A stretch of DNA of 64,000 bases from DASWUZ01 sp036401375. Its GTDB lineage: Bacteria; Acidobacteriota; Terriglobia; Terriglobales; Acidobacteriaceae. Location of the stretch: the NCBI GenBank assembly GCA_036401375.1, contig DASWVB010000005.1, forward strand, positions 1 to 64,000, in the 5' to 3' direction. A model generated the notes under the pieces. The model ran no database searches and was not told the DNA's origin. It saw only the letters and a list, made by a program, of their open reading frames with translations. Position 1 is the stretch's first letter. Each line of letters starts with the position of its first letter. This document shows positions 27,385-35,841 of this stretch, piece after piece. The translations under genes and the position numbers were made by a program.

Positions 27385-28704
27385 ATGATGCAAGCAGGGC
27401 TGACTCGCCCCGAATCGGGGCAGCACAACGTTGCCGGGCCCTCCCGGATCGCCTATCTACTCAGCCAATACCCGGCTGTCTCCCATACGTTCTTTCTGGG
27501 CGAGATCCTGATGATGCGGCAGCAAGGCTTCCACATCGAGACCGCGTCCATCAATGCGATCCGGCCGCCTGCAGATGGATTTTCAACGATCGAGATGGAG
27601 GAGGTGGCGCAGACCTTCTACGTGAAGCAGACCTCGAAGCTCCTGATCCTGCAGACAATACTCAACACCCTCCTGACTCAGCCGGGCGTGATCTGGCGCG
27701 GACTTCGCGAGGCAGTCCGGCTGACTCCGTGGGACCTTCGCGGGATGAGCTACGCGGTGTTCTATCTGATTGAGGCCATCCTCGTTGGTGCCTGGATGCG
27801 ACGCAAGGGCTGCGATCATCTTCACGTTCACTTCTCAGGGCCGGTTGCAACCGTCGCGATGCTCACCTCGATCGCGTGGAAGGTGCCCTATTCGCTCACC
27901 GTGCATGGGCCCGACGAATTCTTTGAGGTTACCCGCTCCTTTCTGGCGAAGAAGGTACACCATGCAAAGTTCGTAACCTGCATCAGCTTCTTCGCACGCA
28001 GTCAGTTGCTCAGGCTGTCGCCCCCTGATACCTGGGACAAGTTCCACGTATGCCGGCTCGGGGTGCACACTGAAGTCTTTGCGCCCGTAGATCGGGCAGA
28101 GCCGAAGACCCTGCATATCCTCTCGGTTGGCAGGCTGCACCCCAGCAAGGGGCAGATATTTCTGCTCAAAGCCTTTAGCAAACTGCTGGCGCAGGGTTTG
28201 CCCATCAGGCTGAGCATCGTCGGCGGAGGGACCGAGCGTGAGGCACTGCAAAGGTATATCGACGAAAACCTGCTGGGAGACAGCGTAACGCTGCACGGAG
28301 CGCTCAGCCATGCCTCGACTCGCCAACTGCTCGGGAGCGCTGACCTGTTTGTGCTGTCGAGCTTCGCCGAGGGAGTTCCAGTCGCGCTGATGGAGGCGAT
28401 GGCAATGGAGATCGCTTGTGTGAGCACCTTTGTCGCAGGCACTCCGGAGTTGATCGAACATGGCAAGGAAGGTCTGCTCGTCCCCCCAGCGTCCGAAGAG
28501 GCACTCGCCGGGGCGATGGCGAAGTTGCTATCGGATGGTGGACTGCGGCAGAGCCTCGCCCGCGCAGGACGGCGGAAGGTACTGGAAAACTACAACATCG
28601 CTATCAACATCGGGCGGCTGGTCGAGGTCTTTGAGCTGCACGATCTGTCTCGTCCAGCGGCGCCATCGTCGAGTGCTGTGTCTATTCCTTATTCAAGGGC
28701 CTGA
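27385..28704 (+). CDS. Glycosyltransferase family 4 (colanic-acid-type)
   Basis: The product has 439 residues, starting at ATG 27385, which follows a GGAG. It is a GT-B fold retaining glycosyltransferase of the colanic acid/EPS type. The N-terminal domain begins RIAYLLSQYPAVSHTFFLGE, typical of this subgroup. The C-terminal GT4 domain has LSVGRLHPSKGQ, the nucleotide-sugar-binding EX7E motif in EGVPVALMEAMAME, and VPPASEEALA. It is cytoplasmic or membrane-associated and probably adds a sugar to a lipid-linked polysaccharide intermediate. It lies between two GH-A-like secreted paralogues, suggesting a shared polysaccharide. Confidence 0.88.
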   Translation: MMQAGLTRPESGQHNVAGPSRIAYLLSQYPAVSHTFFLGEILMMRQQGFHIETASINAIRPPADGFSTIEMEEVAQTFYVKQTSKLLILQTILNTLLTQPGVIWRGLREAVRLTPWDLRGMSYAVFYLIEAILVGAWMRRKGCDHLHVHFSGPVATVAMLTSIAWKVPYSLTVHGPDEFFEVTRSFLAKKVHHAKFVTCISFFARSQLLRLSPPDTWDKFHVCRLGVHTEVFAPVDRAEPKTLHILSVGRLHPSKGQIFLLKAFSKLLAQGLPIRLSIVGGGTEREALQRYIDENLLGDSVTLHGALSHASTRQLLGSADLFVLSSFAEGVPVALMEAMAMEIACVSTFVAGTPELIEHGKEGLLVPPASEEALAGAMAKLLSDGGLRQSLARAGRRKVLENYNIAINIGRLVEVFELHDLSRPAAPSSSAVSIPYSRA

Positions 28705-28805
28705 TACGAAAGCTGCCGACGCGGCCTAATGCATAGAGCGAGATCGCGATGACGTCCTCGTTAACTCGCCAGCCGTGAGCTTCTGCTTCAGCCTCACGCT
28801 TACCC

Positions 28806-31800
28806 TCATGGTGCGGTGGTAAAGGACGACTGCAGGAAGGCAGTCTGCGTGTTGTCAGTAGTGGTCGAGAAAGCCGCGAAGTAATACGTGGTCGCCCGAG
28901 ATAGCCCAGTCAAGGTGAAAGAAGGTGTCGTCGTCGGGGGAAAGACGTACGGCGTCGTGGATCCTCCCTGCCCCGGGACGAGCCCGTAATTCACTCCGCT
29001 GCGAGTCGGCACGTTAGTGGTCCAGCTTATGGTCGCGGTTGTTGAGGTCACGATCGCGGCCGGGGTGGTGAGTTGAGGTAAGGGGGTCGTTAGGCTGATG
29101 GTTTGAATACCATACTGTGTCTTATCCTGAATGCTGGTTGCAGCGACGTACAGTGACGTGCCGCTGGCGGGAGCAGTGAAGTTACCCGACGCGTCGACGG
29201 TGCCGCCCGATGCCGACCAGACCACGAGCGGAGACACAAGCCCGATCCCGTGTACGGTTGCGGCACAAGTGGTCGTGCCGCCGAATGGAAGCGTGTTTGA
29301 CCCGCATGCGACAGTGACGAAGGTCACCTTGCCCGAGGGTGGGGTGACTGTAATGGTCTGACTGCCGGACTTCGTTGGATCCTGCTGACTCACCGCCTGT
29401 ACGACGAGCGAGGAACCGCTGGCGGGCGCGGTGACGTTTCCGTTTGCATCGATGGCGCCGGCTGAGGCTGTCCAGGTTACCTGAGGCGAGAAATTGCCGA
29501 GTCCCTGCACCGAGGCGGCACACGAGGTGTGTGCGCCCTGCACAAGGCTGCCAGAGCCGCAGGCCACATTCACCCCGGTAATACTGCTGGGGGCGAGAGT
29601 TATGGTTATAGTTCCCGCCTTCGTTGGGTCCTGCACGGAAGTAGCAGTGATGGTGGCCTGTGCTCCGGGAGGTAGGAGAGCAGGAGCGGTGTAGAGACCG
29701 TTGCTCGAAATGCTTCCCTGATCTACCGTCCAGATGATCTGCGAGTTGAATGCACCGGAGGCAGACAGGGCTGCAGTGCATGGCGTGGATGCCCCGGTCG
29801 CCAGAGTGCTCGCTGAACAAGTCACGGCGACCGAGTTGATGATGGGCGCGCCGGGCGACGCAGAGTTGATTACGGTCATCGAGTAAGGTGGCAGCAGGAG
29901 CGTAGCTCCGCGGGCTAAGGTCTGAGACATACTCGTAGTTGAAACATTGTTACTCAGTTCGTTGGTCTGGTTAATGGCCGAGGAGGTAAGAGTCCTGATC
30001 GTAGAGGAACCAAGCGGGGCATTCACTCCGGAGAAGGTCACTGGCTGGGATGCGGTGCGGTGGAGGTTGAAGAGCACCAGGTTATTCTGAGCTCCGTCGG
30101 TGAACGCAAAGCTCTGGATGTAGTGCGCGCCGTTCAGGCTGACGTTATCGTTGCTACTCAGCGGCTGGTTCCACGTCGGATTTGCGCCGGATTGCAGGGC
30201 CGTTAGCATGGTCGGCAGGATCGCCGTGTTGGCGAGTTGTTCGGCAAGGTAAGTAGGACGCATCCGATTGGACGACCCCATATCAACTACGGTACCCCAC
30301 AGAGGAGTAGTCGAACCTGCTCCTGCAACGGTGCCCGAGAAGTAGGTGCTGTAGCCCCCGATGTCAAACATCGTCTGGTTAACCACCCCGAGGTCCCGCA
30401 TCATGAGAAGCATATGCTCGGTTGCGGCCAGGCCTGCTCCCAGTGACGGGACCGCCTGACTGATAGCTGCCTGCGAAGCTGATCCGGAATCGGTTGAGAG
30501 GTTGGTCTCGTAGACTGCAAGATTTGCCGGGTGTGCAGCCTGTGCCGCGATCTTGGCCTGCTGGTACATCACGCCCGATGGAACACTATCCAGCGACTCG
30601 GGTTGCGCAAACATGGGACCGAAGATGTTCTCGATGCTCGATGAATCGTTGAAGGTGTAGAAGAGGTAGGGCGCGGCATCGATGCTATCGTAGTTCGCGC
30701 TGGCCGCGAGTACTGCCTGGTTCCAGGCCGGGGATGTCGCCCAGCCGTCGAGTATGAGGTCGAAGGAGTTGCTGGAGTAGGAAGGCGAGGAGCGAGCAGC
30801 GGCGAACATCTGGGTAGCTCGTTGGCCGTATGACGCTGAATCGAGCATGGCCGCGCCGGAGAAGCCGCCATTCCAGACCTCGTTGCCGAACTCAAGATGG
30901 ATCACAGGAAACACGGTTGTCCACGGTGCGGCCTGGCCCAGCGCTGCACGCTTCGCTCCGTAAACTGTGGCTGTCGACCCGCCCAGGTAATCCATCATGT
31001 TGGCCATCTCCTGCGTACTCGATCCGGCCGGAAAGCTGTACCACGGCTCAGCGCCGATTGCCTGGCAGAGCACAAGGTAGTCATGCAGACCCATCGAAAT
31101 GTCCGTCGATACCGTACCCCAGGCGCTATAGCCGGCTCGCATGCGGCCGAATGTCGGCGCCAACATATTGTCAAGGGAGCTGCCTAAGCTGGCGCCAGCA
31201 TCCATGAAACGGAGGATCCCCGGATGCAAGGCCCGCAGCGTCGAGACCACTTCATTGCGGTAGGCCGTAGGGTTGTCGGAGGTCGCGTCCTGGGTGAGCG
31301 AGACGTCGTCCAGCAGCATTCCTGTCGATAAGAGCTGAAAGGTGAGGGCAACAAACCCCGGCTGACCGTTATCGTTAGCTACAAAATGGTAGCTATAGTC
31401 CTGCCAGCTGTTCGCCAGGTTTATGTTCTGATTAAAGAAGGGCAGAGTCTGATTGCCGGTAAGCAGACGCGATAGGCTGACTGTAACCTGGTTGGCGCCG
31501 CCGGTGGCCTTGGCCCTGAAGAAAAGCGTGTAGCCTCCGTTCAGCTGGATGAAGGGTTGAACGTACGACGAATCAGCATAGCTGGTCACGGTCACAAACT
31601 GGTTTGGTCCGGCCGCATTGATCCGCAGAGCCTGCTTACCGGGGGTCGCCGGAGAGAGGTCCGTGAATTCGGTGCTCAAGGTGGCGCCGTTGCTGCAATA
31701 GGTCCACCAGCCCGCCTGTGGGTTCCCCGTCCTCCCCATTCTTACGACGAGGTAATCTCCCGCAGTCAAACCGGGCGGAGAGGCGAAGAACCTCAGAACA

Positions 31801-32243
31801 GCGCCGGTGCCCACCTTCTGATTCGCTGGCGTGTTACCCGCAACCGATGTCCGGAACCCGGCTGCTCCGCCGGTGATGAACTCAACAGACGCGTTTGCAA
31901 AGAAGTTTACATACCATGCCGAATAAACGTTGTCGTCGGTGCAGCTGTTCGCTGTCACCGTCTTGCAGTGGATGATCGACTGCCAGATCTCACCCTCAAA
32001 CCCCGGGTTGCGGAACATGATATTGCGCATCAGCTGCTGCGAATCGTAGAAACCCTGTGCGCCCAGGTTGATGCCGAGCCTCTTGGCGGTGTTCAGGGTA
32101 ACGCCGGTCCCGATATTGATGTCAGTAGCAGCAGTCTGCGCCAGAGACACGGAGCAAATAGTGAGTAAGGCGCATGAGATGAAAACGATGCGAGAGCTGG
32201 ACACCGGGCCCGACTGCTGCCCCGCACGGATGAGCGTATTCAA
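28806..32243 (-). CDS. Secreted GH-A-like putative glycosidase with Ig-like and FnIII domains (paralogue 2)
   Basis: The start is TTG 32243, chosen because GGGAGG lies 7 bp upstream; an in-frame TTG at 32330 has no such site. The 1145-residue product has a signal ending SVSLAQ. The CBM-like domain (RNPGFEGEIWQS) and GH-A-like barrel carry the same candidate catalytic residues as paralogue 1: Glu455 in HLEFGNEVWN and Glu579 in LAVYETNL. The C-terminal part has three Ig-like repeats, one more than paralogue 1, and a final FnIII-like domain. A Cys pair (ILHCKTVTANSC-type) is shared by all three copies. It reads convergently toward the GT4 gene. Confidence 0.72.
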   Translation of the reverse strand: MNTLIRAGQQSGPVSSSRIVFISCALLTICSVSLAQTAATDINIGTGVTLNTAKRLGINLGAQGFYDSQQLMRNIMFRNPGFEGEIWQSIIHCKTVTANSCTDDNVYSAWYVNFFANASVEFITGGAAGFRTSVAGNTPANQKVGTGAVLRFFASPPGLTAGDYLVVRMGRTGNPQAGWWTYCSNGATLSTEFTDLSPATPGKQALRINAAGPNQFVTVTSYADSSYVQPFIQLNGGYTLFFRAKATGGANQVTVSLSRLLTGNQTLPFFNQNINLANSWQDYSYHFVANDNGQPGFVALTFQLLSTGMLLDDVSLTQDATSDNPTAYRNEVVSTLRALHPGILRFMDAGASLGSSLDNMLAPTFGRMRAGYSAWGTVSTDISMGLHDYLVLCQAIGAEPWYSFPAGSSTQEMANMMDYLGGSTATVYGAKRAALGQAAPWTTVFPVIHLEFGNEVWNGGFSGAAMLDSASYGQRATQMFAAARSSPSYSSNSFDLILDGWATSPAWNQAVLAASANYDSIDAAPYLFYTFNDSSSIENIFGPMFAQPESLDSVPSGVMYQQAKIAAQAAHPANLAVYETNLSTDSGSASQAAISQAVPSLGAGLAATEHMLLMMRDLGVVNQTMFDIGGYSTYFSGTVAGAGSTTPLWGTVVDMGSSNRMRPTYLAEQLANTAILPTMLTALQSGANPTWNQPLSSNDNVSLNGAHYIQSFAFTDGAQNNLVLFNLHRTASQPVTFSGVNAPLGSSTIRTLTSSAINQTNELSNNVSTTSMSQTLARGATLLLPPYSMTVINSASPGAPIINSVAVTCSASTLATGASTPCTAALSASGAFNSQIIWTVDQGSISSNGLYTAPALLPPGAQATITATSVQDPTKAGTITITLAPSSITGVNVACGSGSLVQGAHTSCAASVQGLGNFSPQVTWTASAGAIDANGNVTAPASGSSLVVQAVSQQDPTKSGSQTITVTPPSGKVTFVTVACGSNTLPFGGTTTCAATVHGIGLVSPLVVWSASGGTVDASGNFTAPASGTSLYVAATSIQDKTQYGIQTISLTTPLPQLTTPAAIVTSTTATISWTTNVPTRSGVNYGLVPGQGGSTTPYVFPPTTTPSFTLTGLSRATTYYFAAFSTTTDNTQTAFLQSSFTTAP

Positions 32244-32605
32244 CAGGCACCTCCCTGAAAGCAGAATCTCTGCAATTAACAACGTGCGGGCTATCTTTTG
32301 GAACGTGGTGAAGCCGACACCCCTGGCCAACGCGGTTCGCCTGCTCGGCGATCGGCCGGGGTCTTCGATTAGAATGTCGGCTGTATAGGCAGTCTAAGTA
32401 ATGGCTTAGTAATTTACAAGTAAACAGTGCACGGAAGTAACTCAGCTACGTGCTATTTATACTTGACTCATCTGCTGATTCGTGTAGCTTGCTGTCGGTC
32501 TCTAAGAGGTCACAACTTATTTGGCTTAGAATAACTCATAATCTGTGAAATACAAGCTAAGTCTGCCTGATCTCTTTAGTCCAAGGCCTAAAGTGCGGAC
32601 TGAGG

Positions 32606-32777
32606 GGATCTGGCTCGAGCATGCATCCGGCATGTTTGTATCCCGGTACATTCCCTCCCCTTTGGCCAGCCAATTCGATCCTGAACCTGGTCTGCCCGGT
32701 TCGGAGAGGAGGGCCAGATCCAGCGGACGGCGACCAAACTCCTCCTGCTCATGAAAAATCAAATAACATCGGAGGAT
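32606..32777 (+). ncRNA. Structured leader before terC, candidate riboregulator
   Basis: An 11-bp closing stem (32606-32616 with 32711-32721, one G-U pair) encloses two local hairpins. These are CATGC-5-GCATG (32620-32634) and CTGAACC-10-GGTTCGG (32681-32704, one G-U). Beyond it, TCCTCC (32740-32745) is exactly complementary to GGAGGA at the terC ribosome site and start (32771-32776), a possible expression switch. Manganese riboswitches (yybP-ykoY) commonly control terC-type genes, but I do not find their consensus here. Function is inferred from position and pairing only. Confidence 0.4.
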
Positions 32778-33801
32778 GTTTGCCGCTGCTCCAGCCTCTT
32801 ACTGGATCTGCTTTCACCTTGTGATTGCCGCCCTGCTGTTCATCGACCTTGTGGTGCTGCAGCGCAGGCGAAGTGCGCCTTCGGCCGCGATGGCATGGGG
32901 CTGGACCGGATTCGTCGCGGTGCTTGCCGCCTGCTTTGCGCTCTTCCTCTGGCATGCTATGGGTTCCCGGCCGGCTCTTGAGTTCAGCTCCGGCTACCTC
33001 ATCGAAGGCTCGATGAGTGTCGACAATCTCTTTGTCTTTCTGCTGATGTTTCGAGCACTCGGGCTGAGCCGCGAGGAGCAGCGCCGCGCCCTGCTGTGGG
33101 GCGTACTCGGAGCGATTGTGATGAGGGCGCTCTTCATCACTCTTGGCCTGTCACTGCTGATCAGGTTCGAATGGATCCAATACCTCTTCGGCGCGGTGCT
33201 GCTGATCGCCGCCATCCGCTTGATGCGGCCGCATAAGCCTGGCAAACCTGCGCCCTCCAGGCTGATGAACTGGCTGAGGAAGAAGCATAGCAGGGGTGCG
33301 GCTACCCCCACTCACCCGACGGATGCAGCGGCGGGACAGCACGACGGAGTGGCAGAGATGGCAGGCGCTGACGAGATCGGCAAAGCATCCGAGGCAGCGG
33401 GCAAGGTTGCTCCACGCCTGGAAGCTTCGTCGCTGCTCTTTGTAATCCTCGCGATCGAAGTGACGGACCTGATCTTCGCCCTCGACTCCATACCCGCAGT
33501 GATGGCTATCACCCGTAACCCATTCATCGTCTATACGTCGAATATCTTCGCCATACTGGGGCTGCGTTCCCTCTTCTTCGCCCTTTCGCATCTGTTGGAC
33601 AGGCTGAGGCTATTGCATTATGGGCTCGCGGTCATCCTTGCCTTTGTGGCCTTGAAGATGCTGCTGTCGAGGTGGTTGCAGATCCCGGTCGGCGTGTCGC
33701 TCGTGGTGATCCTCGCAATCCTCGGCATCTTTATCGTGGCGTCGATGGCCATGGGCCCGCCCGCTGACGGGCATCGCGGCCACACCGCGCCGGTCGCTTG
33801 A
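32776..33801 (+). CDS. terC: TerC family integral membrane protein
   Basis: The 341-residue protein has eight or so membrane segments. The family signatures are LIEGSMSVDNLFVFLLMFRA in the first half and ILAIEVTDLIFALDSIPAVM in the second, each holding the acidic/Asn residues that line the metal site. A polar cytosolic loop of about 60 residues (about 155-215) separates the halves. TerC proteins are linked to manganese export and metalation of exported enzymes, and to tellurite resistance. The ribosome site GGAGG touches ATG 32776 with no spacer, which is unusual. A structured leader precedes it. Confidence 0.93.
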   Translation: MFAAAPASYWICFHLVIAALLFIDLVVLQRRRSAPSAAMAWGWTGFVAVLAACFALFLWHAMGSRPALEFSSGYLIEGSMSVDNLFVFLLMFRALGLSREEQRRALLWGVLGAIVMRALFITLGLSLLIRFEWIQYLFGAVLLIAAIRLMRPHKPGKPAPSRLMNWLRKKHSRGAATPTHPTDAAAGQHDGVAEMAGADEIGKASEAAGKVAPRLEASSLLFVILAIEVTDLIFALDSIPAVMAITRNPFIVYTSNIFAILGLRSLFFALSHLLDRLRLLHYGLAVILAFVALKMLLSRWLQIPVGVSLVVILAILGIFIVASMAMGPPADGHRGHTAPVA

Positions 33802-33978
33802 CCAGCCGCAGGTTTTCTAATGGTTCTGCGATTAACCTGCTGACTTAGACGGACGTATGCGGGATAACCGGATTTGGAGAACAAACGGTGGTGAGACAGG
33901 CTTGCCGCGCGGTGGGCGCTACTCTGCCGCTTGCACCCACGGTCTCGAGACACGTGGGCGCCTAGGCCGCAGCTGAGA

Positions 33979-34437
33979 TCAGGCGGCTGGTTCCGCTTCG
34001 CCCTTGACCGTCACCTTAATGTGAGCGGTCACCTCACGATGCAGGCGCACCGGGATGAGGAAATCACCAAGTGACTTGAGTGGGTCCTCAAGCTGCACCT
34101 TGCGGCGATCGATGTTGAAGCCCTTTGCCTCAAGTTGCTGCGCGATGTCTCCCGAAGTTACTGATCCGAAGAGATGGTCGTTCTCGCCGACGCGGCGCTC
34201 GAAGACCAGGGCGACCGTGTCAAGCTGCTTGAGCAGCGCTTCCGACTCGCTCTTCTCTTTAGCGGAACGCCGAACGGCGGAGTTCTTCATCTGCTCGATC
34301 ACCGCTTTGTTGGCGGCGGTCGCTTCGAGGGCAAGCTTCTTCGGCAGCAGGAAGTTGCGGCCATAGCCTTCGGCTACCTTGACCACGTCGCCCCGGGTGC
34401 CGAGGTTGTTTACATCTTCTCTAAGAATGACTTCCAT
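33979..34437 (-). CDS. rplI: 50S ribosomal protein bL9
   Basis: The 152-residue protein has the standard N-terminal domain (MEVILREDVNNLGTRGDVV, then GYGRNFLLPKKLA), the long connecting helix (about 42-75) and the C-terminal rRNA-binding domain (LFGSVTSGDIAQQLEAKGFN). A short Ala/Glu/Pro tail ends the protein. It is the last gene of the minus-strand ribosomal block, but 375 bp containing a repeat element separate it from rpsR, so it may be transcribed separately. Confidence 0.97.
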   Translation of the reverse strand: MEVILREDVNNLGTRGDVVKVAEGYGRNFLLPKKLALEATAANKAVIEQMKNSAVRRSAKEKSESEALLKQLDTVALVFERRVGENDHLFGSVTSGDIAQQLEAKGFNIDRRKVQLEDPLKSLGDFLIPVRLHREVTAHIKVTVKGEAEPAA

Positions 34438-34484
34438 GGTGAATCTCCCAATGTTCGAAAATTTAGGGAACGCGGCTTAGGGAC

Positions 34485-34796
34485 CTCGTTCCGTCCCATC
34501 TGGCCCGCGGGGCTAAAGTCCCTTGTTGCCCCACTGATGGCACGGCTGAAGCCGCGCGCCTTCACTGCGTCTGAACTGTCGCCCTTCCCTTACCAGGAGT
34601 TCGTGGGGCCCGGGGTGCCTGATCCATCGCGTACCCTGCGAAGGATAAGACTGCCTGTCGTCCCGGACTCTTACCCTAAACCCGGGTACCGCATCCATCG
34701 CTTACTTGCAGTGGACAGGATTACCTGTTGTCCTGGACCCTAGCGCTGAAATCGGGATGCCCCGTTCATCCCGTACCTTTGCGATGACGGAACGAG
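34485..34796. repeat. Intergenic repeat element with 11-bp terminal inverted repeats
   Basis: CTCGTTCCGTC (34485-34495) and GACGGAACGAG (34786-34796) are perfect inverted repeats bounding 312 bp between rplI and rpsR. Inside are a GGGGCTAAAGTCCC-like hairpin and a CACGGCTGAAGCCGCG hairpin. A divergent direct repeat of about 71 bp then follows in two and a half copies (34609-34680, 34681-34751, 34752 to the end; each starts near CCCGGG and contains ATCCATCGC or similar). Such GGCTAAAG/GGCTGAAG elements are, to my recollection, dispersed in acidobacterial genomes. No coding capacity is evident. Confidence 0.65.
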
Positions 34797-34812
34797 ACAT
34801 TGTCCCTCGACA

Positions 34813-35208
34813 CTAGAATCGCGCCGCAAAGGGCAGAAGCGCGATGTTGCGGGCCTGCTTGATGGCACGCGTGAGACGGCGCTGATGCTTGGTGCAGACG
34901 CCGGTCAGACGACGGGGCACGATCTTACCGCGCTCAGCGACAAAGCCCTGCAGCAGACGCACATCGCGGTAGGGGATAGCGTCGATCTTCTCCGTGCAGA
35001 ATTTGCAGACCTTTTTGCGCCGGAAAAACTTGCGGCCTGCGCCGCCCGGGCCGCCAGAGCCGCCGCCGGGTCGACCCGGAGGACGAGGTCCGCTGGAGTG
35101 GGAGTGACCGGAGGACGAGCCGCCGGAGTGACCCGAAGAGGAACCGGAGGATGAACCCGAAGATTCGGGCCGGGAGGGTGTGCCTGATGTGCTGTGTTCG
35201 TCAGCCAT
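34813..35208 (-). CDS. rpsR: 30S ribosomal protein bS18 with long Ser/Gly-rich N-terminal extension
   Basis: The conserved core (about residues 60-131) has KVCKFCTEKIDAIPYRDVRL and RLTGVCTKHQRRLTRAIKQA. The CxxC plus CxxH residues indicate the zinc-binding form of bS18. Before it lies a tail of nearly 60 residues made mostly of Ser, Gly, His and Pro, absent from typical 75-90 residue bS18. The ATG has an AAGG ribosome site 8-9 bp upstream, and no later start precedes the core well, so the extension is probably translated. It follows rpsF by 101 bp. Confidence 0.95.
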   Translation of the reverse strand: MADEHSTSGTPSRPESSGSSSGSSSGHSGGSSSGHSHSSGPRPPGRPGGGSGGPGGAGRKFFRRKKVCKFCTEKIDAIPYRDVRLLQGFVAERGKIVPRRLTGVCTKHQRRLTRAIKQARNIALLPFAARF

Positions 35209-35309
35209 TGCTGTACCTTCTTCTCTCTATCTTGATAGCCGCGGTGCCACGAGTGACAACGGGAGATTCATTTGATACTGGTCCAGCCGGGCGGGCCAGA
35301 CTCGACATA

Positions 35310-35768
35310 CTACGCGGTGGCAGCTACAGGCTCCGCTACAGGTGCCGGCTCGGCAGCGGCAGCTGGAGCAGGAGCAGGTGGAGCCGCTGGCGCGGGAACA
35401 TGAGCAGCCGGCTGCGCACTCATCTTCTTGCGGCTCGCGCGAATTGCCCGCACTTTGGTCAGGCGCTTCTCTTCCTCATCCATACGCACGGTGATGAACT
35501 TGATCACCGGCTCGGTGACCCGAAGGCGCCGCTCAACTTCCTTGACGAGGACGCCGTCGGCGTCAATGGTAAGCAGGACGTAGTTGCCGTCGTTGAACTT
35601 GCGTACGGTATAGGCCATCTTGCGCCGGCCCAGCTTTTCCGTTGAGCGCAGAGCTCCGCCGCCACCGGTTACGGTGCCTTCAATGCCGGCGATCAGCTTG
35701 TCGAGGTCCTCGTCGAGCACGTCCGGCCGGACGATGAACATCACTTCGTAGAACCTTTGTAAGGACAT
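35310..35768 (-). CDS. rpsF: 30S ribosomal protein bS6 with Ala/Pro-rich tail
   Basis: The product has 152 residues from ATG 35768 (SLQRFYEVMFIVRPDVLDED). An in-frame extension to 35882 runs into pth and is not expected to be coding. The ferredoxin-like core has KLGRRKMAYTVRKFNDGNYV and VIKFITVRMDEEEKR. The last 40 residues are a low-complexity Ala/Pro/Glu tail. bS6 pairs with bS18 on the small-subunit platform, and that partner, encoded next, also carries a low-complexity tail. Confidence 0.96.
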   Translation of the reverse strand: MSLQRFYEVMFIVRPDVLDEDLDKLIAGIEGTVTGGGGALRSTEKLGRRKMAYTVRKFNDGNYVLLTIDADGVLVKEVERRLRVTEPVIKFITVRMDEEEKRLTKVRAIRASRKKMSAQPAAHVPAPAAPPAPAPAAAAEPAPVAEPVAATA

Positions 35769-35841
35769 CGTGAATTCTCTTTCCGCGGACTGCCTGCCCG
35801 CCTTGACCGTCTTCTGTGTCTTGCTTCTTGCTGTGCCGCCG

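Noticed and set aside
32606..32777. Known yybP-ykoY manganese riboswitch before terC
   Set aside because: The conserved internal-loop sequences of that class are not found; only generic pairing is present, so no family name is given.
33807..33840. GCAGGTT/AACCTGC inverted repeat after terC as a terminator
   Set aside because: The 20-nt loop and absence of a U-tract make it weak; not listed as a feature.
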